DNA of 64,000 bases from Bostrychus sinensis (GCA_020698575.1 CM036252.1:33043659-33107658); one strand, 5' to 3'; positions 46,101 to 55,953 are shown, counted from the stretch's first letter. Numbers and translations are program-made. Notes: a model not told the origin generated them from the sequence alone.

Positions 46101-48990
46101 CATCCACATGCACTGCTGCTGGTGAGCACCTGCGACCTCATGTGCGCTCGACCTCCGCACGATAGCTCCGCGCTGCTCCTCCGTCCGCCGCGCACCTCCG
46201 TCCTCCACGCCGCTCCGTTTATGAGTTCGCTGCACCGCCGCATCGCACCGCCGCATCGCACCTCCGCGCTTTGTCTGTGGCTCAAGGCTGATTTATGCTT
46301 ACGCATCTTCCTGACGCCAAACTACCGGCGTTGGCTCGACGGCGTTGAAAATCCTTCATACCTCTGCGTTGCTCCTCTGCGTCTTTCCATGCCAATTCAT
46401 CGCGAGACCAAGCAACCAATCACAGCGCTTGCGGTCCGCGTTGCCTTGACGCGTAGTTACATTTTGGACCAGGTGCACGTCAGGGCTACAGCGTAGGTTT
46501 TGAGAGGGCTCGCGGCAATGCAAAGGCGTCCGCGGGGCTACGCCATCGATTTGACGCGGAAGTATAAATCAGCCTTCAGCCCAAAATCCGGCGTGCATTA
46601 CTGCAGCGCTGCTGCTGAGAGAGAAGCTGCTCTGCTCAGAACGGGGACTGACTTTGCAGCGGGGCGCTGTTTGTGCTCCATCTGACGCCGCAAACCCGAA
46701 CCAATTCCACACAACGGACGACGCTGTGCCTTTCTTAGGAAGGAGTTCTTCCCTGCTCGCTGCCATGTTGTTTGTGTACCTCTAGCGAGTGGAGGGAGGG
46801 CACGCGGGCCTACCCACTATGAACTACAGGAGCCCAGAGCGCCGGTCTTGGACGTTTTTTTTTTTTAAATCAATTTTTATTAAAACAAATTGACCTGCAC
46901 TACAAATTCGAATTAATCAAAAAAATCGATTTATCGCCCAGCTCTAATTGATCGTGGCAATTTTTTATCATTGTGCTAATCGTTCATTAACATAATCATC
47001 ATTATCTTCATATGAATGCACGTGCTCCCCCTCCCACTACATTTACATGCAGAGTATACCCAAGTAGGCTCAAAGTCCGTCTTCGCACTGATTTCTCCAG
47101 AGTACTGGTCAAACCACTTTTGTCATCATGCAGAGCAGATAGACAGGTAATTGTGAGGCGTTCAAGAGATTTATTCGTAGCGCTAAATGTTTATAGCACT
47201 ACTTGCTAAAAAATTTGGCTAATTTACCCAGTAATGGCTGATGATAAGGAAGTTTAGCTGTCTTCAAATCTTTACTGTTATACTGTAGACTATATGTGTC
47301 AGCTGCTGACACATTTTTGATATTCATGTTCATTTATTCATGTAAAGGCCACTAACCTGTTCAGAGCAGCCCCTCCCATAGCGCCACAGTGCCCACTTCT
47401 CCCCCTCCGTCCTGACTCTACTCCTGTCTCTCCTGAAGCTTCTCTGTGCTCTTAATAATCAGTGTGTAGGGCTCCAGACTGCGACCAAATGCTCGCATTT
47501 TGTGATCATGTTTGGGTCTGTGTGAGTATTTTTTTCCAACTACTCACACATGTGACCAAATGATTTCTGACCTTATAAAATTCTGAATGTGAGTTTTCTC
47601 TTCCACTCTCAGAGGTGCTGAGTATTGGTATTAATTTAATTAATCAGAGTAATTTGCGTTTGTAGTTTTGAACAATGTCAAAAAAAGTCCTTAATAATAT
47701 ATCTGCCTGCTTCCCCGTTTCTCTCACTCTGCTCCACCTCCCTCCCCTCACTCAGCAGAGCAGTGGCTGAACTCACAAGGGTGCATGTCCTGTTCAAAAT
47801 TTGTCCAGTGTGACGTGCAACCATAGTGAGTATCTGGAAAAGTTCTGAGAAACTCTCAGAAAGACATTCATAAGTGACCAGCGCCATTCCGCTCATTTCC
47901 CCCACACAATTTTTCTGTTGCTGCTACAGACTGTTTCTTTACGCGCTCATAAAGTGTTTTTTGAACAAAACACAGATTGAAACCACTATAAACTAACTCC
48001 ACGCTGTGTCCAGCAGAGGACAGAGACATGTGGGCTGTCATTTCTTTGATAAAACTTGCTCTGTCTGAGAAAGCCCTCCATAACCTGGCCCCCTCCTACC
48101 TCTCTGACCTGCTCCACCGCCACGCCCCGTCCTGCTCCTTCTGATCCTCTGCTGCCAACCTTCTTTCCCTCCCCTGCAGGACCAAGCTCCGAACCTGGGG
48201 TGACAGAGCCTTCTCCGTTGCTGCCCCCACCCTCTGGAATTCACTCCCACAACCCATCCGTGATTGCACTGACCTCCCCACCTTCAAAAACCTTCTCAAG
48301 ACCCACCTTTTCAGAACTGCTTTTAAAGTTTAATATTTGTTTGCTTGTTTTGTTGTTTGTTTCTCTTTTTTACCCTTGTACAGCGTATTTGAGTGTCATG
48401 AAAAGCGCTTTTTATAAATAAAATGTATTATTAAATGTGCTCTCAAGAGCCATTAGCATTTTTTTTTCATCTGCTTTAATCTAATCCTTGTTACAGAATA
48501 ATACAGAGGGCCAGGTAAAAACACCAGCCAAAACATGGCCAAAGTTATGAAGAGTAAAGCCAAAAATTAGCTGATAACTGTGAAGAGGGGAAAATGAATT
48601 TGATGCATCATCCAGCCCTACATGAACTGTATGTAGTGTAGGTCAATAACAAAGTTTATGTCCAGAATATCTGTCAGACAGGGTTTAGGTTTTCGCATAT
48701 CCTGGCTCGTGATCCCATCTCAGAAATACTGTAGTTGCTGACAATTTGATTTCCAGGGCATGGAAGAATTTAAATCATATTTAGCTAATTCTGAATTCAA
48801 TCAGTCATGCAATTAAAGGCAGTATCAAATAGGCTGGAATGTACAACAAACTGAACATGGAGTGAAAGTGCAACTTTATCATAATACCATCCTGAGGCGC
48901 ATCCTGAACTGTCCCAACACACCTTCAAAGTCCTTCAAGTGGAAAATGTACTTACCATTCTGGGCCGAAGTTAAGAGTCTCAGCTGTCAT
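25605..48990 (-). CDS. gigyf1: gigyf1, complete coding sequence in 22 exons
   Basis: GIGYF1 is a cytoplasmic adaptor that links 4EHP (eIF4E2) to target mRNAs for translational repression and also binds GRB10. The coding exons sum to 3072 nt (1023 residues plus stop), close to the roughly 1035 residues of the human protein, and every junction keeps phase. Domains in order are the 4EHP-binding segment YRYGREEML near residue 44, the acidic EFKGIEEEDEEDG region, the GYF domain across two exons (PLSHEAAMKWFYKDPQGEIQG, then MCEWFQAGYF), a Gln-rich and charged coiled-coil region, GLKNSRSSPSL, and the conserved C-terminal LMLHSDPSILGYS. That last motif favours GIGYF1 over GIGYF2. The a or b paralogue cannot be decided here. 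Confidence 0.95.
25880..26330. repeat. uninterrupted interspersed repeat in gigyf1 intron 22
   Basis: This copy matches 8400-8577 joined to 10214-10560. At the point where the other copy carries a Tc1 element, this one reads AAAAATTATATTAGGGCCCTG without interruption, so it represents the empty site. Confidence 0.7.
28104..30001 (-). other. gigyf1 intron 17 with a decayed repeat
   Basis: Around 29055-29912 there is a repeat whose two ends carry GGTACC-type motifs in opposite orientation (GGCTGGGTACTG ... CGGTCAGTACC). It includes three telomere-like CCCTAA units near 29690-29708. A weakly duplicated CAGTGCTCTGA segment appears at 28396 and 28587. No exon signal is seen. Confidence 0.45.
30002..32917 (-). 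CDS. gigyf1: gigyf1 exons 14-17: Gln-rich and charged coiled coil
   Basis: Exons are 32917-32814 (GNLDQERLKKQQQEMAAAAL, then YQQLQQQQLFQLIN), 30887-30787 (MMPSMNRSMSVPDTGSMWDM), 30303-30230 (GGEASLWDITMNPSTQGPTL) and 30139-30002 (LQQERRDAELRAKREEEEQR followed by further Lys/Arg/Glu-rich helix). The last is a single long charged helix, probably coiled coil. The phases 2, 1, 0 and 0 fit each other exactly. The intron between the first two carries a Harbinger MITE. Confidence 0.92.
30342..30742. mobile_element. MITE with internal 37-bp-like repeat
   Basis: The termini AGGGCTGGCACAATATTAG and (reversed) GGGGCGGCACAATATATTAG are inverted. Between about 30510 and 30650 the motif ACTAAACCAGGAATGAAACA recurs about four times with changes. 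The element lies in gigyf1 intron 15. Confidence 0.6.
31805..32517 (-). mobile_element. Harbinger-type MITE with TTA target duplication
   Basis: The inverted ends are AGGCCTCCAGACACCAAGGC and (reversed) AGGCCTCGATACACCAAGGC. They are flanked by TTA at 31802-31804 and 32518-32520, the PIF/Harbinger signature. The minus strand contains an open frame at 31936-32316 with LGAAALLLEED, which resembles the N-terminus of fish Harbinger proteins but is decayed, and no catalytic domain is present. It lies in gigyf1 intron 14. Confidence 0.8.
33612..34626 (-). CDS. gigyf1: gigyf1 exons 12-13: GYF domain
   Basis: Exons are 34626-34464 and 33778-33612. Together they encode EAEKMVASLQDTSLEEE, then MKWFYKDPQGEIQG joined to PFNTMEMCEWFQAGYF, then LLVKRGCDEGFQPLGDVIKM and WGRVPFAPGP. 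The W-F-Y, GPF and EWFQAGYF residues that form the proline-peptide pocket of GYF domains are all present. GYF domains bind PPG-phi peptides in partners such as TNRC6 and ZNF598. A second in-frame donor lies 57 nt beyond the chosen one (see findings). Confidence 0.95.
34902..35846 (-). CDS. gigyf1: gigyf1 exons 9-11: acidic and Pro/Ser linker
   Basis: Exons are 35846-35726 (KSGKDAILEEELEFKGIEEE...), 35643-35476 (a Pro/Ser/Thr-rich linker) and 35056-34902 (a Ser/Ala/Pro-rich linker ending GDPEDDEGMKHLQQ). The first contains the LEFKGIEEE motif typical of the family; I infer that it may contact decay factors such as DDX6. Phases leaving them are 1, 1 and 0. Confidence 0.92.
36870..38287 (-). CDS. 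gigyf1: gigyf1 exons 6-8: Arg/Gly and acidic region
   Basis: Exons are 38287-38179 (GRGRGESGFYQRSIEDAEVG, ending SQSWDD), 37931-37732 (GERRFEKPLRREVG, then SDNWRTLREEQEEEE) and 37099-36870 (GGPRSAGWRDHSGPGESRRR, then DGLPEWCTDEEDSEMGTFD and SSGAFMPMK). These match the GIGYF1 order SQSWDDRGERRFEK, EHARSDSENWRSLREE and DGLPEWCLDDEDEEMGTFD in family memory. The mammalian segment between the Arg-rich end of exon 7 and GGPRSAGW is shorter here. Confidence 0.93.
38640..39491 (+). mobile_element. heavily decayed Tc1-like element, right part
   Basis: The right end reads inward CAGTTGTGCTCAGAAGTTTA followed by CATACCCTGGC, a common fish Tc1 terminus, and is followed by TA at 39492. Upstream the plus strand keeps traces of transposase (ACAATGACCAGAAGCAC for the DNDPKH region, CAACATCATTGAGCCACT for the catalytic Glu region) but with many stops. 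The left end was not found. It lies in gigyf1 intron 5. Confidence 0.6.
39929..41352 (-). CDS. gigyf1: gigyf1 exons 3-5: 4EHP-binding N-terminus
   Basis: Exons are 41352-41223 (LRALSSGGSVTSPPPSPAMP, then KYKLAEYRYGREEMLALY), 40383-40288 (VPEDMQDKEFAAILQDEP...) and 40046-39929 (RNFSMSVNSVAVLRLMGKG...). YRYGREEML corresponds to the segment of GIGYF proteins known to bind 4EHP. Phases leaving them are 0, 0 and 1. The exon at 40046 ends in a Gly/Arg-rich stretch. The intron between the first two carries a Harbinger-like copy with an inserted SINE. Confidence 0.94.
40427..41178 (+). mobile_element. Harbinger-like copy interrupted by a SINE
   Basis: The flanks of a central SINE match the right half of the element at 42660-43495 (ACATGGGACAAGTTAGCAAACT; CAGAGGCCATCATCCT; CTAGTGTCCAACTACACG; TTTGGTGTGAA). 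The ends are worn. It lies in gigyf1 intron 3. Confidence 0.6.
40741..40990 (-). mobile_element. tRNA-derived SINE
   Basis: On the minus strand the A box region (TAGTGGTTAGC, 40978-40968) and B box (GGGTTCGATTCCC, 40939-40927) are intact. They are followed by the fish-typical GTGTGGAGTTTGCGTGTTCT and a 3' part ending near 40741. The same family occurs at 62930. Confidence 0.8.
42660..43495. mobile_element. Harbinger-like element, complete copy
   Basis: The ends are TGCTATGTTCCCACCGAAC and (reversed) TTCTGCGTTCACATCAAAC, flanked by TTA at 42657-42659 and 43496-43498. A 114-codon minus-strand frame (43320-42976) lies inside but has no recognisable domain. Related copies are at 3062-5904 and 40427-41178. 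It lies in gigyf1 intron 2. Confidence 0.72.
44799..46015 (-). mobile_element. degenerate Tc1-like transposon (CACCGGCCACTTTATTAGG family)
   Basis: The left end TTCACCGGCCACTTTATTAG and the right end (reversed) CACTCACCGGCCACTTTATT are inverted; TA follows the right end at 46016. The minus-strand transposase is broken by several frameshifts. The longest piece (45708-45106) includes WSDESLFLLRHSDGR; the second catalytic region (FQQDYTPCH) and the third ([12 protein letters not shown]) lie in another frame. All three acidic residues can be located but no frame joins them. Confidence 0.85.
46285..46575. mobile_element. 291-bp MITE with AGGCTGATTTAT ends
   Basis: The inverted ends AGGCTGATTTATGCTT and (reversed) AGGCTGATTTATACTT are flanked by TCA (46282-46284 and 46576-46578). 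The interior is rich in CpG and GACGC motifs. It lies inside the 44189-46946 hAT element. Confidence 0.7.
46955..48055. other. gigyf1 intron 2 sequence, fragments only
   Basis: Around 47469 the sequence AGGGCTCCAGACTGCGACC resembles a fish DNA-transposon terminus, but the partner end was not located. Otherwise no feature is supported. Confidence 0.4.
48056..48430 (+). mobile_element. 3' end of a non-LTR retrotransposon
   Basis: Across frameshifts the plus strand encodes LSEKALHNLAPSYLSDLLH, then WGDRAFSVAAPTLWNSLPQP and FKNLLKTHLF, the C-terminus of an L2/Rex1-type reverse transcriptase. It ends in AAGCGCTTTTTATAAATAAA and a short TTATTAAA tail. It lies in gigyf1 intron 2, 526 bp from exon 2. 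Confidence 0.8.
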
Positions 48991-49019
48991 ATTCCTCGCG
49001 TCCACACAGAACTGAGTAT
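48956..49019 (-). CDS. gigyf1: gigyf1 exon 2 with the start codon
   Basis: The acceptor is TTTTTTCTTAG and the donor AATG|GTAAGT. After 29 nt of 5'UTR, ATG at 48990-48988 starts MTAETLNFGPEW, the invariant GIGYF N-terminus. The Trp codon is split and completed by the first base of the exon at 41352. The following intron of 7.6 kb is filled with transposons. Confidence 0.93.
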
Positions 49020-50359
49020 CTAAGAAAAAACACAGCATTTTATTCAAAAAGACTTATGATTTTAAGATGGCAAATAATCTTGCTTGTTCTCATCAGACTT
49101 ACCCTGTCCAGGTATTCGGAGCAGGCTGGACTGGGCTGGACCAGGCTTGAGCTGGTTGGCTTAAATTAGGCTAAGGTGACTAAAAGGCTGAGTGGTGCTT
49201 ATGCTGTGGTCACAGAGCTCCCCAAACACACAGAGTTCAAGAAAATAGCTGCCAGTTTCAGGTGTTTGAGGACTACCAGGTAATCAGGTCGTGACTTAAG
49301 AAAAGAAAGGACTTTGACTATCGTTAAGAGAATGGAAGCTCCTGCTACTAACAGCCACAACAGTTTGCTAAACAAAACAAAAATAAACTATGGAAACAAA
49401 ATCAAACACTCTTGCTAGTATTAAGGTTTTTATACAGCAGTTATGCCTCACATTAAAAGGTAAAAATAGGAACTGAATTGTCCAAAAAAAGTAAATAACA
49501 GCCAATGAGTTAAACACAGGCTGCTGGAACAGCTGCCACGAGCAGACACGACTAGCACTCCTCTTCTCCCTGCCTGCTCTCCCTCTGTGCCTTTGCCTCT
49601 GGCTCCCGATGAAATGTGGGTTGACGGAGACCCTCCAGGTGACTCCTTAATTTCTGACCTCTTCCTTTTGTTCCACTGTGAAGAAAAAGTGACAGTTGAG
49701 AAAATAAAACCATGGAATGTTATTAAAATTAATAAATTACAGAAATTCTGCATTCACAATGAACCAGGAGGATGCCATTTCCAATCAATCAGAGCGGCTT
49801 CTAAACATTTTTACTCTTTTTCAGTCATCCCTCTTCAAAAATGCAGGTGGAGGACAATGTTTCCAGAAAATGTCATAGCAACTAAATAAAGCTTTAAAAA
49901 GGAACTATTATGTTTAATAGATTGTGAGCATTTTACCAGGATATAATTTTGCTCCCTCAGCAAAAACATTCCTGGAGTTGTGTTTTGTTTTATTTACACA
50001 CTGTATGCTGAAACGCTGCCCTTCTCAAGAGCTAAACACACTTGTTTTCACCATTCTATGTAAACACACAAAACTCCGTCTTCTCCAAGATGCGCTATTG
50101 CAGCGTTTCTAAAGCACGTACACCATTTGTGGACTCGTTCCGATCATTTCAGTGCTTAAACCGCAGCCACTATGAAGCAGTCAGCTCATTTATCTGTTTG
50201 CGTCATGTTGCTAAAAGCCGTGCTAATAAACCAATAAGTCATGCTCTGTCTATCCTCCACCATTCACTACAAGCACTCAGATATACTCCTCTCATGTCTG
50301 AACTCAAATTCTTCAAACTCTAATCACGCATGAACTTGGGGTGTGCAGAGCGGTGATAT
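49020..50359 (-). other. gigyf1 intron 1, proximal part
   Basis: No element or exon was recognised. It contains several short open frames without resemblance to known proteins. Confidence 0.45.
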
Positions 50360-50367
50360 CTAAATTG

Positions 50368-51355
50368 TAAGGGTGCTCCGATCAGGGTTTTTGAGGCCGA
50401 TCACCGATCACCGATCAGCCTCTGCTGTGATCGGCCGATACCAATCATGGCCGATACCGATCACGTGGTCTTCAATGTAGTAATGTATTGTATGCAGGCT
50501 ATTATTAGTTCCATTTGAAAAATACTGTAGCCTTTGTAAATATAAAAGAACAACAAAATTCTACTTATTTTTGTTTTAGAAGAGGTTTTGTTGCATTATT
50601 GGTCTTTAATGTGTGCCCAGTGTCTGTGGCTTTGTTTGAATGCTCCGCTGATGTAAAAATCAGCTGTTCTTAATTGGTTCCTTTAATGCGAGTGCGCGGG
50701 TGCCTGTGTCCGCGTAACGCGCAGCCAAACCAGGTTGAAACACAGTGGACTAAAGAGCCGATAGCTCCTGCTGCCAGTTTTGACAACGTCTGAATGAAGA
50801 AAACGTGCAATGAGAGCAGAGAAGACAACGATGAAAGGTGCTCCTCTCAGACACACGGGGGACACATGGGCTGCCTTTTTACTTTCTCTTTCCATTAGCA
50901 GCCATTTGGTGCAGTTTAAGCCACAAAACGCACAGTTTTCTCCGCGCAACAAAACACAGGCAGACTCTGAACTTTCTTAATCCTTTTAACGTAACTGTTA
51001 GCGGGTTAGCTGTAGCTCTATTTACGTTGGTGTTTGCAAATACACGCACTGCTGCGCCTCGGTTCTGTCCCGTGCGCTCCTAAAGCAGGCGGGGACACAG
51101 CGGGGACACAAAGCAGCGCCTCCAGGGCAGGTTTGTGTTAGTTATAACCAGGGCTTAACTTAAAAACACTGTTAAAATAACGCTACTGCTGTTTAATCAA
51201 ACCGGAGTTGCAGGACAGTAAATGTGAGAGCCTCGCGTGTTTATTGTAATTTGATCGGCCCTTCTGATCGGCCCATTTTACCGATCACCGATCACTCTAT
51301 TTTTAGCCATGATCGGCCGATCATGATCGGCGGCCGATCGATCGGAGCACCCTTA
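50368..51355. mobile_element. hAT MITE with GATCGG palindromes and perfect target duplication
   Basis: The ends are TAAGGGTGCTCCGATC and GATCGGAGCACCCTTA. The 8-bp duplication CTAAATTG is exact (50360-50367 and 51356-51363). Subterminal regions repeat CCGATCACCGATCA and GATCGGCCGAT. The centre is CpG-rich. It lies in gigyf1 intron 1. Confidence 0.9.
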
Positions 51356-51363
51356 CTAAATTG

Positions 51364-52690
51364 TCTTAATATGCAAAATCACATTATTGAGCATTCATGT
51401 AGCAGCATCAAATTTAGCTCATTGTTTTGAGCAGAAGTTTCAAACCCTGGAGAGGCTAACATCTAGCTCAGGTGCACTGTGAACAGTCCCTGCTGTATTT
51501 CTTTCCAAGCACACAGGAGAGACCAGTAGAGCCTCACAAGTCTCTTTATTTACTCAAACGTTTAAGGTTATGCTAACCCACTGTTACATGTCAAAGTGAA
51601 ACTAAAAAGTGACTCCCTTGTATTGAAAAAGACAGATTTCACAGCACTGTTAGAGTTACACGTGCTCTTGTGTTTGTCCAAAACTTCATCCTATACCTTA
51701 AACGGGTCTGTCTTTCTGTCTGTCTGTGTCATTACTGTATAAGTGAGCTAGAACAATAGTAAGACATTTGCAAACACACTTTTGGCATTTTGCAAGATAT
51801 CGTTAAATTACTTGGAATAATCTCCCAAAAATTTTTAGATTATTTTTTGTGGATACTACCCAGTGCCCACCCCTAGTGATAAACAAGAAGCAGTAGTGTC
51901 TGTAGAGGGCTTTGGTCAGAAAAAGGCCTCAGCCCTGCAGTCCTTGATTGCAGCAGTACTGCTATAACTTATAGATAAGAGCAAACATCCGGGTACTTTA
52001 CCGTTGCGCCAAGTCCCTGCCCCCTTTTGGGTGAAAACATTTATATTCACTCAATGGCGGCAAATACAAATTATCAAATCTTTTGTCGTTCGGGATTTAA
52101 AGTTTGTCACAGGTGAACAACCCCACATAGTGGACGTATTTTAGGACAACAGTAGTATACTTCATTTATCGTAATTCATGACAAATACATTATCAGTAAA
52201 ATGTTGGCCAACATAAATTAGTTTAGTGTTCATTTAGGCCCGGACTGAAATAACATCAACATTTAAATAAAGAAGATCAGTGTCCTAAAAGCAGAAAAGC
52301 CTACAAAGCTAACACATAAAACCACTCTGTCAAATAGCCATCTTAACTCTTGAAACTAACTAAAGTTGTTTCATAATTTGTACATCTTGTGCATTATACT
52401 GTACTTCTACAGTAAACTGGGGTCTATCCGGTCAGTTTATCCTTCCCCTTCTCTCTGTGGCTCGCCAGAGGCCACAAATCTCTTTTTTGGTTTCTTTTGG
52501 TTTGTGAGGAAGCAATGAAAATCTCGAATTGTGTTTTTCTTTTGTTATTGGAAGTACATAACCGATCATGGCAGCACTTGGCCTGACTGCACCAACTACT
52601 CTCCTGTTTGCGGCTGGTTTGTTTTCACCCAAAAGGGGGGTTAACATTTGGCGAGAAGGAAGTGACGTATGGCTGCTCTCATCTATAGTA
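51364..52690. other. gigyf1 intron 1 with a probable fold-back element
   Basis: The segments CCCCTTTTGGGTGAAAAC near 52022 and GTTTTCACCCAAAAGGGG near 52621 are inverted copies about 600 bp apart. Outside them GCGCCAAG and (reversed) CGCCAAAT also match, suggesting a worn inverted-repeat element at roughly 52009-52655. Nothing else is supported here. Confidence 0.45.
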
Positions 52691-53246
52691 GGCTTGTTTG
52701 AGATGAGCTAGACCTGCGCAGTTTCGGTCAGTGTCGGTCTGTCCGCAGTGCACGCCGGTTAGATTTGTGTCCGACTTGTTCCCGACTTGCTCTGATGTCA
52801 CAAGTGCGACGGTCACTGAAAGCTCATGAGATCCAAACAAGAGCAGTTCATCAGGAGGAACTGCGGAGGCTGCACGGCTCAGTGCATGATAGGAAAATGC
52901 CCACCTGTCAGCGGTGAACAGACTGATTGGATCTGAGTTTAGTGCTGATCAGAAACGTAACGCACGACACTTCACCGCCCTCCTCTCCTCCTCCCCCGCC
53001 TCTTTTTAAAAAAAAATAGACTAAAGCCACGACTGTGGCCAAGCACGGGACAGAAAAGTTCTTACAAATCACTTTAATGCATTTATTTTCAAAATCACAT
53101 CCAACACACGCGAGAAGTGGATTTCGGGCGTGATGGTGCGTGATCTGAGCCACAAACTTCACTACAGGCGTATTTCCCCTCCTCTCATTGCGGCCGTGCA
53201 CTCTCGTTCACAATCCAGGCGAGGCGCAGTTCATCTCGAACGAGCC
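52691..53246 (-). mobile_element. MITE, GGCTCGTTCGAGATGA family (long copy)
   Basis: The ends GGCTTGTTTGAGATGAGCT and (reversed) GGCTCGTTCGAGATGAACTG are flanked by TA (52689-52690 and 53247-53248). It is the longer relative of 18355-18748 and retains a central stretch with a CCTCCTC/AAAAAA boundary. It lies in gigyf1 intron 1. Confidence 0.8.
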
Positions 53247-54632
53247 TAGTGTTTGCAAAGGGCTCGGAGCTGACTGGGAGAAGTCGGCGGGGCCAGCAGG
53301 TCTTAAAGCGACAGGCACCTAATCCAAGCGTTTTCTACATGAAAGTAAAAGGTGCCCAAAAGAAGACTTTTTCAATAAATATAAAATATTTTATGCTATA
53401 AAACATGAAATACTAATGTATGATGACATGATTTAAGAGAACATTCATTTAGTCATGAAACAGCAGAGATGCAGCTATGACTGGTGTCACAGAAAGACAT
53501 TCAACTTTTTCTTTATATTGTAACGATAGATTATAGATTTGTGATTTGTTAGAATGTGTTTTATCAAATATGTCAAAAGAAGGTGATTTTTATCACAAGT
53601 GCACCAATTATTTATTTATTTTTTTGTTATGTTTGCTGCAGAATAAAATGTGTACAGAAGTTAGAGCTGCATCAAAAATGGTAGCTAGCATCTATAACTA
53701 TTTTAATACAACTGAGCAAAGAAAAAGAGTAGAGAAAAGACATCCAATGTAGAAATTAATTCTAGGCCATACATAAGGTCAAAGCGCAATCCCACAAGAC
53801 TCTAAAATGTATAAGCCAGTGTGTTACTAATTAGTAATTCTGGGTTGGAAATAACAATGGAACAACAGGATAGACATTTAACCAAGTAATAATGTAAACA
53901 AACACCAAATTCTGGCTGTTCTTGTGATGATTAGAAACGTGGCCCCGGATTGACAGAGTCCAATGCAGCGGCTCGACGCTGTTTTAAGCTTTATAACATG
54001 GCGGGCTGGAATTTACCGAACAGCTGATTTCTGTGTACATCAAAACTAACAACTGCCTTTAGCTTTGTAACTCGAGAGAACCAACGAATTCTGCTCCATT
54101 TACTCTACTCCCCTTCTGAGACACACGGAACTGACTTTAGCTCGGCCTCTGTAGCACCACTAGCCGCGCGCGTTAAACTGTGAGGGGGGTGAGCCGCGGT
54201 GGGATGGCCCGACAGAACACGGTTTAAAAAATAGTTGAAGCATTTGCCTAATATCATGTTTCGGTTACATAAGCGCTACGGGCTGGCTCCTCGGCACAAG
54301 GTATGCGCTGTGCAGGCCTCGGCTGGAGGTTCAGATGACACAGATATGATGGCGGAGGGGGCGGAGTGATGTGGAGCTGTTAGCACGGCCTGCTACGCCC
54401 GTGCGCGGACAGACACCTCCACTGCGCTGTCTGTATAAAAGGCCAAACATTCCGACACAAACAAACACATCCATAAAACACGCAGTCGCTGGTTTAAATA
54501 AAGTGCAGTTATTATTTAGCAAAATTCCCGGCACAGTAACCGTAATCTCGAGATGCATGTTAGCAGGGTTAGCATGTTAGCTAGCGTTAGCCAACTAGCT
54601 GTGCAAAGCTGCAAAAAGGAACCGTGGCTTAC
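53247..54632 (-). other. gigyf1 intron 1 next to the promoter
   Basis: Up to about 53900 this is AT-rich and featureless. From about 53940 CpG content rises (for example GGGGGCGGAG near 54358), as expected for the CpG-rich region around a housekeeping promoter. Confidence 0.45.
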
Positions 54633-54895
54633 CTTCGCTGTTTGTTGTCACTTAGAACGTGGTCTGCGCGGTGAGTCTACAGCCAGATTATCGCATGCAT
54701 TGGTCTCTAAACACTGTAAACGTAATCATTCGACATAATCGTACTTTGACAAAGACGTGGTATGAATTGAGTGTCTTGTTTTTTCCCCTCTCCTCCGACG
54801 GTCGCTGCTGCGTATCAGTGTGTGTGTCTGCGGGATCGTAGTCGCTGCTCTTCTTGTTGTTTGTGTTTCGGAAACATGGCCGACACCACGTGACT
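54633..54895 (-). promoter_or_regulatory. gigyf1: gigyf1 promoter and untranslated first exon
   Basis: On the minus strand a YY1-type GCCATGTT (54880-54873) lies just inside an E-box CACGTG (54892-54887), a common arrangement at TATA-less housekeeping starts. About 240 bp downstream is a strong donor CGAAG|GTAAGC (54633/54632). Its partner acceptor is that of the exon with the gigyf1 start codon at 49019. The transcription start is estimated near 54885. Confidence 0.65.
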
Positions 54896-55000
54896 CTGAG
54901 CTCTGACAAGCGGCAGCCCAAGCTCACCACCAGCGGGACACATCCAAAGCAGGACACGTCCAAGGCAGGACCCCGGCCGGGCTGGAGAGAGTCAGAGGTA

Positions 55001-55953
55001 GGGTGACCAGATGTCCCTATTTAACCGGGACAGTCCCAGTTTTAGCCTACTTGTCCCATGTCCCAGCGCATATCTGTAAAAACACAACAAAGTCTCAGTT
55101 TTTAACAAATCATGTCCTAAGTTGTAACCATTTTAACCCATACAGAAGCATAGGAAACTTAAAAACATTAATCATTAATCTTTTGTCACTAAATTAATTT
55201 CTGGTGTCATTATTTTTATCAATAAAATAAAAAAATAAATAAAATACATTATTTAAGTAAAAGTTCAGCTAATGGAGCACAAATTTACTCAGGTAAAAGT
55301 ATCACTTAAAATTTTCTACTTAAGTAAAAGTATAAAAGTACTCACTTTTAATTGTACTTGCAAGTTAGAAAGTAAAAGTATTTTGCTCAGAACTGACAAC
55401 TCATGAATGTGTCAAATGTGAGGGATTTTGCTGATTCCAGATGAAATAAACAAACTGGTGCAGTAGAAGAGACTGAATCTGTCACTGAGGTCTTCTGTCT
55501 TTATTATTCTGATGTTTCTACAGGAGTACTACTTTACTGCATCTTTTATATTTAAATACTGTGTGCTACAATGAGGCCATGACAAAAACACTTGATTTTA
55601 AACCAAAACTCAAAATACTTTGTATTTCAAACCAACTCAGAATTGTAGTTGAGTACAGATACTTGCTCTAAAATGTAGTGAAGTAAAATAATTATAAAAC
55701 TTACTCAAGTAAAGTGCTGATACATGAGAATTGTTCTTAAGTAAAGTAACTAAGTACTGTTAGTTTGTTACATTCCACCACTGTCAATAAATTGCCATTA
55801 TTTTCAAAAATTAAGCCCCAGCATCAATATTTTAAATTACATGACATAATTTTTTATGAATTTCAGAAGCTTTTTGGCACTTTGTGCAAAAAAGCACTGT
55901 GATCTGTGAAAATAAATGGGTCCCAGTTTTTCGGTCTAGAAATCTGGTCACCC
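55001..55953 (+). mobile_element. TA-flanked MITE of the GGGTGACCAG family, copy 1
   Basis: The element starts GGGTGACCAGATGTCCC and ends TCTAGAAATCTGGTCACCC, flanked by TA. TGTCCCAG motifs recur in its left part. It carries a hAT insertion at 55227-55783. Its right end is fused to a second copy that lacks its own left terminus. Confidence 0.82.
55227..55783. mobile_element. hAT MITE (AAGTAAAAGTA family) nested in copy 1
   Basis: The right end reads inward CAGTGGTGGAATGTAAC. The 8-bp duplication TCAATAAA is exact (55219-55226 and 55784-55791). The left terminus is worn to an A-rich tract, but the interior repeats ACTTAAGTAAAAGTA motifs typical of this abundant fish family. Confidence 0.8.

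Larger units (their letters stand above)
44189..46946. mobile_element. hAT element containing a Tc1 relic and a small MITE
   Basis: The termini are TAGAGCTGGGTGATATGG and TTATCGCCCAGCTCTA. The flanks are ATTGATCA (44181-44188) and ATTGATCG (46947-46954), an 8-bp duplication with one mismatch. The interior between 46030 and 46850 is strikingly CpG-rich. No hAT transposase was seen. It lies in gigyf1 intron 2. Confidence 0.82.
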
